A DNA stretch of 64,000 bases from Bacteroidota bacterium (GTDB lineage: Bacteria > Bacteroidota > Bacteroidia > Bacteroidales > Bacteroidaceae): positions 62,001-126,000 of the forward strand of contig JAFABV010000080.1 of the NCBI GenBank assembly GCA_023425865.1, read 5' to 3'. Positions within the stretch are counted from its first letter, which is position 1; each line of letters begins with the position of its first letter. A program made the position numbers and the translations under genes. The notes beneath the pieces were generated by a model. It made no database searches. It worked only from the letters and a program-made list of their open reading frames with translations, and was not told where the DNA came from. Shown here piece by piece: positions 41,424 to 49,272 of the stretch.

Positions 41424-42539
41424 ATGGAGAAAATTAGAATATTCGTTGAGACGGTTATAGAGCATCTGGGCTTGCATGGCAGTGTGGTACCCGTGGTACG
41501 ACATGCGGTGCTCGTGCTGGTGGTTGTGCTCGTGGCGTGGGGCGCCTACTTGTTGGGCAGGAAGATTATCATTCCCTTGGTCAACAAGATTACGCTTCGC
41601 ACATCGGCATTGTGGGATGACGTGTTGTTGGGCGAGCGCGCGTTGGTGGCGGCCTGTCGTATCGTGCCTGCTGTGGTGATATGGCAACTGCTGCCCATGG
41701 TGTTCTACCAGTTTCCTGTGGCACGTGAGGTATTGGTGAGGCTTACAGCCATCTACATCACCATCGCCACGGCGCATCTGTTCATGGTGGTTATCGACAG
41801 CATGAAGCAGTTGGACAGTGGCATCAGCACAAGCTTGCGCCAATATATGCTTTCCTTTTGCTCATTATTGCGCCTGTTGGTCATATTCATTGCCGTGATT
41901 GTGGTCATTGCCATTGCGTTAGACCGTAGTCCGGTCACGTTGCTGGCCGGGTTGGGTGCCACGTCGGCTATCCTCATGCTGGTGTTCAAGGATACCATCG
42001 AGGGCTTGGTGGCAGGTGTCAGGCTCACCTCGGCAGAGATGTTGCATGTGGGCGACTGGATTACGGTGCCCACAACCTTGGCCGACGGCATTGTCACGGA
42101 GATGAGTCTCACGACGGTCAAGGTGCGTAACTTTGACAATACCATCGTTACGGTGTCGCCCACCACCTTGGTCAATGGTTCATTCCAAAACTGGAAGGGC
42201 ATGCAGGACTCGGGCGGGCGACGGGTGAAACGCAGGGTGTACTTCGACTTCCGAAGTCTGACCTTCACCGACGAGCAGCGTCAGCAGACGAACATGGCGC
42301 AGTATCGTTTGGCCATGGAGCAATACCTCAACGCCTGTCCGTGGGTCAACAACGACATGGTTATCCTGGTACGTCAGCTTGAAGCTACGCAGGCGGGCCT
42401 TCCTTTGGAGTTTTATTTCTTCCTCAACGACAAGGAGTTGGTCAATTACGAGCACTGTCTGGCCGATATCATGGAGTACGCCTATGCTTTGGCAGGGGAG
42501 TATGGCCTGAAAGTGTATCAGCAAATTGTGAGTAATTAA
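41424..42539 (+). CDS. MscS-family mechanosensitive ion channel
   Basis: This 371-residue inner-membrane protein is predicted to open under membrane tension to release solutes. It has hydrophobic segments at about residues 21-45, 75-95, 100-120 and 150-175. The pore helix region, LAGLGATSAILMLVFKDTIEGLVAGVRL, is followed by the beta domain HVGDWITVPTTLADGIVTEMSLTTVKVRNFDNTIVTVSPTTLVNGSFQNW, the family hallmark. The longer form and C-terminus resemble the YbdG-type branch more than small MscS. It is tightly linked to the helicase gene upstream (11 bp) with no functional tie known. The stop codon lies directly at the edge of dispersed element copy B. Confidence 0.9.
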   Translation: MEKIRIFVETVIEHLGLHGSVVPVVRHAVLVLVVVLVAWGAYLLGRKIIIPLVNKITLRTSALWDDVLLGERALVAACRIVPAVVIWQLLPMVFYQFPVAREVLVRLTAIYITIATAHLFMVVIDSMKQLDSGISTSLRQYMLSFCSLLRLLVIFIAVIVVIAIALDRSPVTLLAGLGATSAILMLVFKDTIEGLVAGVRLTSAEMLHVGDWITVPTTLADGIVTEMSLTTVKVRNFDNTIVTVSPTTLVNGSFQNWKGMQDSGGRRVKRRVYFDFRSLTFTDEQRQQTNMAQYRLAMEQYLNACPWVNNDMVILVRQLEATQAGLPLEFYFFLNDKELVNYEHCLADIMEYAYALAGEYGLKVYQQIVSN

Positions 42540-43023
42540 GCGAGTTCGTGATAAAATGAGCATGCAAACAGTCGCCCTCGGGTGAGTGTGCAGGCTGTGG
42601 TAGGGTGGTGCCAACGCCACGGCCGAACAGCGCGGCGGGGTGTATGGAGTGTGTGGCATTAGCCAGCAATCTGGGTATCGCGGCTCGCACAAGCAAACGC
42701 ATATTGAGCAAGTTCACCAATCCGTACCAGGTTGTTTCACCTGCAACGTGTGGTGTCTGTCGTAAACCGCCCGTTAAGCAATCGTAAACCACGGGGTTAG
42801 TCATGCTAAATGGTGCAGTTATGAGCCCCAAAGCTGCTGTTTCAACAGCCCTCCGCGCCTATGGCAAGGGCGGGCGGGCTAAATGATACCCCCCAAGTCA
42901 TCAGATGATTCTATATAGAACGATATGATGGTTTCATATAGAACCATCGGATGGTTTCATATAGAATTATCGGATGGTTTCATATAGAATTATCGGGCTG
43001 TAGGGTGCGAACGGTTGGGCGTA
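42540..43023 (+). repeat. Dispersed intergenic element, copy B, with ~200-bp extra segment
   Basis: Aligns with 28686-28967. The first block (42540 to about 42590) and last block (about 42793-43023) match copy A, the final 32 bp exactly. The segment 42591-42792 is absent from copy A; it holds a 60-codon open frame on each strand but nothing I recognise, and a repeated CGTAAACC near its end. The whole 42540-43136 spacer has no convincing gene. Confidence 0.85.
42900..42991 (+). repeat. Four-unit 23-bp palindromic tandem array, locus 3
   Basis: Units at 42900-42922, 42923-42945, 42946-42968 and 42969-42991; the last two are identical. Unit order and divergence parallel locus 2 (first unit with GATTCTATATAG or GATTTTATATAG, second with an altered ATCGG), so the two arrays are copies of one another rather than independently grown. 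Confidence 0.93.
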
Positions 43024-43136
43024 GGCATGGAGATGGGGCGAGAAATGGGTAGGTATGCTTGGTCGACGAAAGAGAATGGCACCCCATAACTATTAACTCC
43101 TTGCCCCTCGTTGATACCCCCTGATGACAAAAACCA

Positions 43137-43170
43137 CCGGAATAAGCCCCTTATTCCGGCGTTTTTTTTT
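43137..43170 (+). terminator. Rho-independent terminator upstream of panB
   Basis: Perfect 10-bp stem CCGGAATAAG/CTTATTCCGG with a CCC loop, then CG and nine T (43162-43170). It would stop transcription coming from the mscS or repeat region; the T-run merges with the panB -7 element. Confidence 0.9.
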
Positions 43171-43177
43171 ACCTTTG
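43170..43177 (+). promoter_or_regulatory. -7 element of the pan-coa operon
   Basis: TACCTTTG begins on the last T of the terminator run. The predicted transcript starts near 43184, with a leader of about 58 nt before panB. No TTTG -33; that position is in the terminator stem. Confidence 0.6.
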
Positions 43178-43241
43178 CACGTCAATATGTTAGCTCCGCG
43201 TGAGGGCTAAGAAATAGATTGACGCATATAACTCAATTGAA

Positions 43242-44066
43242 ATGAAGAAAACTGTTGACTATCTGCTATCACAGAAGGGAGAAAGACGGGTGAGTATGCT
43301 TACGGCTTATGATTACCATACGGCCCGAACAATCAGCGAGGCAGACATCGATATGATACTCGTGGGCGACTCTCTGGGTAACGTGATGTTAGGCTACGAC
43401 AATACCCTTGCAGTGACAGTAGAAGACATGATACACCATGGTAAGGCGGTGAGCCGCGGGGCCGGCGATGCTTTCGTGGTGGTTGATATGCCCTTCATGT
43501 CTTACCAGACCTCGATTTACGACGCCGTGAAAAACGCGGGACGCATGGTGAAAGAGACCAACTGTCAGGCTGTAAAGCTCGAAGGTGGCGCAGGTTATGC
43601 CGACAGGGTGGCAGCCATCGTAGAGGCTGGAATTCCTGTGGTGGGACATATCGGACTCACGCCACAGTCGGTGAACACGCTCAGTGGCTACAAGGTGCAG
43701 GGTAAGTCGGTGGAATCGGCACAGCGTTTGCTCGATGATGCACGGGCGCTATGCCAGGCAGGTGCCTTTGCAATAACTTTGGAATGTGTGCCCGAAGCGC
43801 TGGCCGCTAAAATCACTGCGTCGGTTGACGTGCTGACCATAGGCATTGGCGCAGGCAAATATTGTGACGGACAGGTGCTGGTTTATCAGGACATGCTGGG
43901 TTACACCGATGGCTTTACGCCTAAATTTGTGAAAAAGTACGCCAACCTGCACGACATCATGCTTGAGGCATTCAGGCAATATAAGGACGACTGCGAGCGT
44001 CAGGCGTTTCCAGCTGCGGCACATACCTTTGCCATCGGCGACGAGGTATTAGACAAGCTGTATTAA
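43242..44066 (+). CDS. panB: 3-methyl-2-oxobutanoate hydroxymethyltransferase
   Basis: PanB adds a hydroxymethyl group from methylene-tetrahydrofolate to ketoisovalerate, giving ketopantoate. The 274-residue enzyme shows SMLTAYDYHTARTISEADIDMILVGDSLGNVMLGYDNTLAVT, VVVDMPFMSYQ, KLEGG, VVGHIGLTPQSVN, and ITLECVPEALAAKIT, all diagnostic and near full-length. It opens the cluster panB-panC-panD-coaBC-coaX. Its own -7 element follows a terminator. The next step, ketopantoate reductase, is not in the window. Confidence 0.97.
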   Translation: MKKTVDYLLSQKGERRVSMLTAYDYHTARTISEADIDMILVGDSLGNVMLGYDNTLAVTVEDMIHHGKAVSRGAGDAFVVVDMPFMSYQTSIYDAVKNAGRMVKETNCQAVKLEGGAGYADRVAAIVEAGIPVVGHIGLTPQSVNTLSGYKVQGKSVESAQRLLDDARALCQAGAFAITLECVPEALAAKITASVDVLTIGIGAGKYCDGQVLVYQDMLGYTDGFTPKFVKKYANLHDIMLEAFRQYKDDCERQAFPAAAHTFAIGDEVLDKLY

Positions 44067-44121
44067 AAGGTAATAAGACTCATCGCCGGGTATCGACGAA
44101 TATAAAAAACATGATTATCAG

Positions 44122-44964
44122 ATGCAAGTAGTAAAGACGGTTCACGAGGTACGCGACATCGTGAAGGCATGGCGCAAGGAAGGTCTCACCGTGGGACTTG
44201 TTCCTACCATGGGTTTTCTGCATGAGGGACACCAGAGTCTCATTGCGCGTTCGGTGAAAGAAAACGACCGCACGGTAGTATCGGTATTTGTTAACCCCAT
44301 TCAGTTTGGTCCTACTGAGGACTTGGAGGCTTATCCGCGTGACTTGGAACACGACAAGGCATTGGTGGAGAGCACGGGGGGCGACCTGATTTTCCATCCC
44401 GAGCCCGAGGAGATGTATCCCCCACACTTCTCTACCCATGTAGACACCGATGAGACTACCGAGTTGCTGTGTGGCGCCAAACGCCCCGGACATTTCCGTG
44501 GCGTATGTACGGTGGTCAACAAACTCTTTAATATTGTGACGCCCGACCGCGCTTACTTCGGACAGAAAGACGCGCAGCAGCTCTCTACCATCCGCCGTAT
44601 GGTGCGCGACTTAAATATGAATCTTGAGATCGTGCCCTGTCCCATCATTCGTGAAGCTGACGGGTTGGCAAAGTCAAGTCGTAATGTTTATCTCAGCGCC
44701 GAGGAGCGCCAGGCCGCGCTGATACTCTCTAAGAGCCTGAAGCTCGGACGTGAGGCTATCGAGGGAGGGGAGCGCGACGCCCACGCCATCGTCAAGAAGA
44801 TTGCCGACAGTCTGCAGACTGAGCCTCTGGCACGTGTTGACTATGTGGAGGTAGTAGACCTGGAGAACGTGCAACGCGTGGATAAGATAGAAGGTGAGAC
44901 ACTGGTGGCTATTGCCGTTTACATCGGCAAGACGCGCCTGATAGATAATTTTATATGGAAATAA
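44122..44964 (+). CDS. panC: Pantothenate synthetase (pantoate-beta-alanine ligase)
   Basis: PanC joins pantoate and beta-alanine with ATP to form pantothenate. In the 280-residue protein, LVPTMGFLHEGHQSLI carries the HIGH-like nucleotide site, followed by VSVFVNPIQFGPTEDLEAYPR, VNKLFNIVTPDRAYFGQKDAQQL and DGLAKSSRNVYLSAEER (the flexible KMSKS-like loop). It starts 55 bp after panB and its last codons overlap the panD start by 10 bp, so the two are translationally coupled. Confidence 0.97.
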   Translation: MQVVKTVHEVRDIVKAWRKEGLTVGLVPTMGFLHEGHQSLIARSVKENDRTVVSVFVNPIQFGPTEDLEAYPRDLEHDKALVESTGGDLIFHPEPEEMYPPHFSTHVDTDETTELLCGAKRPGHFRGVCTVVNKLFNIVTPDRAYFGQKDAQQLSTIRRMVRDLNMNLEIVPCPIIREADGLAKSSRNVYLSAEERQAALILSKSLKLGREAIEGGERDAHAIVKKIADSLQTEPLARVDYVEVVDLENVQRVDKIEGETLVAIAVYIGKTRLIDNFIWK

Positions 44965-45347
44965 CACTGCTAAAATCGAAGATCCACCGTGCGGTGGTCA
45001 CCCAGGCCGACCTCGACTATGTGGGCAGCATCACCATCGACAGTGCGCTGATGGAGGCTGCGGGTATCGTAGAGTATGAACGGGTGGAGATTGCCGACGT
45101 GGACAACGGCAACCGCTTGGCAACGTATGTCATTGCGGGTGAGGCCGGCTCGGGCATCGTATGCCTCAATGGCGCCGCTGCCCACTGTGTGACTGTGGGC
45201 GACAAAGTGATCATCATGGCCTACGCTGAGGTGACGCCCGAGGAGGCCAAGCGGCACAAGCCGCAGGTGGTGTTTGTCGATGACAATAACCGAGTGACGC
45301 GGCAGGCCAGCTACGAGAAGCATGGTCTGCTCAGCGACCAACTCTAA
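44955..45347 (+). CDS. panD: Aspartate 1-decarboxylase
   Basis: PanD decarboxylates aspartate to beta-alanine, the second substrate of PanC, using a pyruvoyl group made by self-cleavage. The cleavage site Gly24-Ser25 is visible in DLDYVGSITID, with KSKIHRAVVTQ before it and CLNGAAAHCVTVGDKVIIMAYA later. At 130 residues it is a normal proenzyme length with a slightly long C-terminus. The start overlaps panC (ATGGAAATAA), matching the pathway order. Confidence 0.96.
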   Translation: MEITLLKSKIHRAVVTQADLDYVGSITIDSALMEAAGIVEYERVEIADVDNGNRLATYVIAGEAGSGIVCLNGAAAHCVTVGDKVIIMAYAEVTPEEAKRHKPQVVFVDDNNRVTRQASYEKHGLLSDQL

Positions 45348-45359
45348 GGAGGACTCGAT

Positions 45360-46550
45360 ATGCTGACTGGAAAGAATGTGGTGCTGGGCGTGTCGGGGAG
45401 CATCGCGGCCTACAAGATGGCCAATGTGGCATCGATGCTGGTGAAGCTACATGCGGGGGTGGACGTGGTGATGACGCGTAACGCCACCCAGTTCATTGCT
45501 CCCCTCACCTTCGAGACGCTGACATCGAGGCGCTGCATGGTCGATACCTTCGACCGCAACTTCAACTATGCCGTGGAGCATGTGTCGTTGGCGGCCAAGG
45601 CCGACGTGCTGCTCGTGGCGCCGGCCACGGCCAATGTCATCGGCAAGATGGCCAATGGCATCTGCGACGATATGCTCACCACCACCTTCATGGCCTGCCA
45701 GTGCCCCATATTGGTGGCGCCGGCGATGAACACGAGGATGTGGACCAATGACCTGCTGCAAGACAATGTCGCTCGACTGAAGCACTACGGTGTGGAGGTG
45801 ATACAGCCCGATGCCGGACGGTTAGCCTGTGGCGACATCGGAAGCGGCAAGCTGCCCGCCGAGGAACTGTTGGTGCAGCATATTCTGACGCACATTGCCC
45901 TGCCGCACGACATGCAGGGCAAGCGGGTGCTGGTGACGGCGGGGCCCACGTGCGAGGCCCTCGACCCTGTGCGGTTTATCACCAATCATTCGTCGGGCAA
46001 GATGGGTTATGCCCTCGCCAAGATGGCAAGGCTGCGCGGCGCAGAAGTCACACTGGTGTCGGGCCCTGTGGCCCTGGAGCCTTTCCTCGGCGTGGAGCGG
46101 GTGTCGGTGACATCGGCGGCTGAGATGTTCGATGCCGTGACATCCATCAGCGACGGCTTCGACGTGGTGGTGATGTGCAGTGCCGTGGCCGACTATACGC
46201 CGGCGCAATATAGCGAGCAGAAGGTGAAGAAGAACGGCGACGACCTCTCGTTGCCCCTGACCCGCACCCGCGATATCCTGCAGCACCTTGGTGCCCACAA
46301 GCGCGAGGGACAGTATATCGTGGGCTTCTCGATGGAGACGGAGCACCTGCTCGACAATTCGCGTGAGAAACTACTGAGGAAAAACGTCGACATGATTTGT
46401 GCCAACTCGATCGTTTCCGAGGGAACGGGCTTTGGTACCGACACCAACCAGGTGTGGGTCATCACTGGGGAGGGCACGCGGCAGCTGCCTTTATGCAGCA
46501 AGGATCAGACGGCCAATGCCATCCTCGACGCCATACTGCCACACCTTTAG
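45360..46550 (+). CDS. coaBC: Bifunctional phosphopantothenoylcysteine synthetase/decarboxylase
   Basis: CoaBC couples 4'-phosphopantothenate to cysteine (CoaB) and decarboxylates the product to phosphopantetheine (CoaC). The 396-residue protein begins with the flavin-binding CoaC part: VVLGVSGSIAAYK, EHVSLAAKADVLLVAPATANVIGKMANGICDDML and APAMNTRMW. It continues with CoaB: VLVTAGPTCEALDPVRFITNHSSGKMGYALA, MCSAVADYTP and VGFSMETE. A full AGGAGG (45347-45352) lies 7 bp before the ATG, a strong Shine-Dalgarno site that is rare in this phylum. It starts 12 bp after panD. Confidence 0.97.
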   Translation: MLTGKNVVLGVSGSIAAYKMANVASMLVKLHAGVDVVMTRNATQFIAPLTFETLTSRRCMVDTFDRNFNYAVEHVSLAAKADVLLVAPATANVIGKMANGICDDMLTTTFMACQCPILVAPAMNTRMWTNDLLQDNVARLKHYGVEVIQPDAGRLACGDIGSGKLPAEELLVQHILTHIALPHDMQGKRVLVTAGPTCEALDPVRFITNHSSGKMGYALAKMARLRGAEVTLVSGPVALEPFLGVERVSVTSAAEMFDAVTSISDGFDVVVMCSAVADYTPAQYSEQKVKKNGDDLSLPLTRTRDILQHLGAHKREGQYIVGFSMETEHLLDNSREKLLRKNVDMICANSIVSEGTGFGTDTNQVWVITGEGTRQLPLCSKDQTANAILDAILPHL

Positions 46551-46569
46551 TCACGGGCAAGCATACGCT

Positions 46570-47349
46570 ATGGAACAGATTCTGGTCATCGACATCGGCA
46601 ATTCTAACATCGTCATCGGCATGATGGGCGAGGGTGGAGTGGTGCGTGCCGAGCGCATAGACACCATCCACGAGGAGCCGAAGGCTGAGAACCTGTCGCG
46701 GCTGCGCACGGTGCTCGAAGCCCTGGATGCCGACCGGCAGGGTTTCACGGGCGGTATCGTGGCCTCGGTGGTGCCTGCGTTGACGGCCGTGGTGTGCGAC
46801 AACGTCGCCCAACTCACCGGTATCGAGATGCTGCGGATGGGAGATGCCAAGGTGGTGGTGGATATGCCACTGCTGGTCGATGAGCCGGCACGGCTGGGAC
46901 ACGACCGTCTGGCCGATGCCGTAGGGGGCAAGATGAAATACGGCTACCCGTTGATGGTGGTTGATATGGGTACGGCCACCACGGTGAATGTGGTAGATGG
47001 TGAAGGTCGGTTTGCCGGTGGGATGATCATCCCGGGCATGAAGACATCGTTCGATGCGCTGTGCAGCCGTGCCGCACAACTAAGGGCCGTGCCGTTACAG
47101 GCTCCCGACAAACTGATTGGCCGTAACACCACGACGTCTATGCAGAGCGGTCTGCTCTATGGCTATGCGGCGATGGTGGACGGACTGATTACGCGCGTCA
47201 GCGAGGAAATGAACGTCCGCCCCATGGTCATCCTTACCGGAGGGCTGGCCTCGCTGGTCGAGCCGCTGTGCCGCGAGCAGGTGGTCTACGACGAACATCT
47301 GCTGCTCAGCGGACTATATCATATCTATTGCGCTAACCAGAAGGGTTAG
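46570..47349 (+). CDS. coaX: Type III pantothenate kinase
   Basis: CoaX phosphorylates pantothenate, the first committed step of CoA synthesis, and is not inhibited by CoA. The 259-residue protein shows LVIDIGNSNIVIGM (phosphate 1 motif), PLLVDEPARLGHDRLADAVGG (pantothenate site) and VVDMGTATTVNVVDGEGRFAGGMIIPG (phosphate 2). The ATG at 46570 is used; the longer frame from 46399 overlaps coaBC. It lies 19 bp after coaBC and completes the cluster through to phosphopantetheine when combined with coaBC. Convergent with the DUF3857 genes. Confidence 0.95.
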   Translation: MEQILVIDIGNSNIVIGMMGEGGVVRAERIDTIHEEPKAENLSRLRTVLEALDADRQGFTGGIVASVVPALTAVVCDNVAQLTGIEMLRMGDAKVVVDMPLLVDEPARLGHDRLADAVGGKMKYGYPLMVVDMGTATTVNVVDGEGRFAGGMIIPGMKTSFDALCSRAAQLRAVPLQAPDKLIGRNTTTSMQSGLLYGYAAMVDGLITRVSEEMNVRPMVILTGGLASLVEPLCREQVVYDEHLLLSGLYHIYCANQKG

Positions 47350-47394
47350 CGCTTTGTGTCCCGGTACAGTCCGGGAATCGAGTTTCCTGTTTTC

Positions 47395-49272
47395 TTATTG
47401 TTCTTTTCTGATGACGATCTTTTGCGACTGATAGCGATCCGCGATGGTTTGGCGGAACTGTAGGTAGTCGTTGTAAAGGGTCTTCGGGTAGGTGCCATGT
47501 CGTTCCCCGCGCCGGTTATACAGCACCAGCATGCCGTCGTCGACACGTAGTTGGGAGACGAACTCGCCGAAGGGGAAGCTGACGGTGAGGTCTTGCGGCT
47601 TGCTCTCTATGACATAGCCGGCGGGCAACTGGATGCGGATGGTGTCTTCATCAGTGAAGCCGTAAGCTATCTCCAAGTCTTGTGTACGTGATGTCGATGC
47701 TGACAACGCGGAGACATGCTGGTGGATGGGGCACAGGGGCACAAAGAGCCGGGTGCCTCGTCCGGTGGCATAGTGTGCGTCGGCAAGGGTTGCGGAAAGC
47801 GTTATGCGTGGGTCTACATAGCTGTCTTTGTGTTCTTCCATGGCCATCGAAGTGATGACGGCCGTCGGTTTGTTGAGCAGACTGAGCAGATACTCACGCT
47901 GGAGAGACTCCTTAGCCCTCTTCACTGCCAGCATGCCTTCGTATTGGAACATGTGAGAGGACTGCTCGATGGTCATGTCGGCAGAGCCGTCGGCGGCCAG
48001 AGTCACATTGACGACCGAGCGTTGCAGGTGGCTATCGTCGGCGTAAGTCGGCAGTGTGGCCAGCTCTCCGCCTCGTTCGGAGAGCACGAGACAGTCGTGT
48101 CCGGCTATGTCTTGGTGGATATAGCCCAAAGGCAGGGAAGGATTGGTGCATTCTATCCACAGCGTGTCGTCGGGCAAGGGCACTCGAAGAATGGCGTGGT
48201 TGAGCTGTGACAGGTTGGCGAAGTCCTTGTACAGTCGCCTGTAAGCGGTGCTGATGAGTGTCATGTCAGAGGGGATGCCAATCTCCTGGAGCATGGCACG
48301 CAGGTAGTTGGTCAGGCCCTTGCAGTCACCGAAGCCCGTTCTGCAGACTTCAGAAGCGGCGGCCGACTGATACCCTCCGATGCCCAGTTGGATGCTCACG
48401 TAGCGTGTGGTCTTCTCCAGAAAGCGGTAGCACGCCTCGACTTTGGAGCGTGCCGACCGGCAGGTGTCGGTCATTTGGTGCAGCAGTGGCTTGAATTTGT
48501 CGGGCAACACCTGCCTTCCTTCCTGCAGTGCATAGGCCCACTTGCCGAGGCTCTGCCAAGTAGACTGGTTTCCCTCGGTGCCCTGATAGGCGAAGTCGTT
48601 GGGGTAGAAGAGAACGTGCGGCGTGCGATTGATGAGTGACGGGCTACGTGGCTCAGACTCTTGCGCGGCCAGGTTGTCAAACGAGATGGTGTATGTGTGC
48701 TGGCCTTTGTCGGTCGTGGTCTCCCTAACTACGCTGTCGGTGTTCTGTACCTTATACCTGCATGCCATTCCCTGTGGCAGCGTCAGCCGGTAGGTGGCAT
48801 GCTTCACCTCCATATTGTAGTCGGGCTGTGGGAAAAAGGCGGGGAAGCTAAGGAAGCCGTTGCTATAGGCACTCTCCCATTCATAGTGTACAAAGATAGG
48901 ATAGGAGGGAGGATAATAGCTGAATAGGAGGTTGTAGACATCGTCGGCCAGGTTTGACTGCGAATAGTCGGAGCGGATGAGGTCACTGTGCTTTACTTTC
49001 CGCAGCACCTTGCCGTCGGCCGAGCAGATGCTCCCTGAGAATGTCGTGAGCTTCTCCGAGGCATTGAATTGCAGTGCGATGGAGGCATAAGCAGCCGCTT
49101 TCTCATTCATGACCTTAAAGCTCCGACTCTCTTTCACGGTAGTGTGCAGGGCATCCTGACACTCTACTGTCGTCGTGTGGTTGAGTACGACAACGTCTGT
49201 GCGTTGGGCTAAGGCGCTGACAGACAGGGAGAGCCACGTCGCAAGGAGAAGCAAACCAGACACGCTACGCAT
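47395..49272 (-). CDS. Exported DUF3857/transglutaminase-like protein with near-complete catalytic triad
   Basis: This 625-residue protein has a signal peptide (MRSVSGLLLLATWLSLSVSALA), a DUF3857 beta domain and then a transglutaminase-like core. The catalytic Cys lies in GFGDCKGLTNYLRAML and the His in LSQLNHAILRVPL. The third position is LWIECTNPSLPLG, with Glu where the family usually has Asp. A C-terminal beta domain follows (AYGFTDEDTIRIQLPAGYVIES, VRIEFSLP-like). Such pairs are common in Bacteroidetes but uncharacterised; they may cross-link or cleave proteins or glycans in the periplasm. It overlaps the upstream DUF3857 gene by 8 bp, so the two are one operon. Confidence 0.85.
   Translation of the reverse strand: MRSVSGLLLLATWLSLSVSALAQRTDVVVLNHTTTVECQDALHTTVKESRSFKVMNEKAAAYASIALQFNASEKLTTFSGSICSADGKVLRKVKHSDLIRSDYSQSNLADDVYNLLFSYYPPSYPIFVHYEWESAYSNGFLSFPAFFPQPDYNMEVKHATYRLTLPQGMACRYKVQNTDSVVRETTTDKGQHTYTISFDNLAAQESEPRSPSLINRTPHVLFYPNDFAYQGTEGNQSTWQSLGKWAYALQEGRQVLPDKFKPLLHQMTDTCRSARSKVEACYRFLEKTTRYVSIQLGIGGYQSAAASEVCRTGFGDCKGLTNYLRAMLQEIGIPSDMTLISTAYRRLYKDFANLSQLNHAILRVPLPDDTLWIECTNPSLPLGYIHQDIAGHDCLVLSERGGELATLPTYADDSHLQRSVVNVTLAADGSADMTIEQSSHMFQYEGMLAVKRAKESLQREYLLSLLNKPTAVITSMAMEEHKDSYVDPRITLSATLADAHYATGRGTRLFVPLCPIHQHVSALSASTSRTQDLEIAYGFTDEDTIRIQLPAGYVIESKPQDLTVSFPFGEFVSQLRVDDGMLVLYNRRGERHGTYPKTLYNDYLQFRQTIADRYQSQKIVIRKEQ

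Noticed and set aside
42605..42787. 60-codon open frame in the extra segment of copy B
   Set aside because: Too short, overlapping an equally open antisense frame, and with no recognisable protein; kept only as part of the repeat finding.
46399..46569. N-terminal extension of CoaX
   Set aside because: It overlaps the coaBC coding region; the family start IDIGNSN is three codons after the ATG at 46570.
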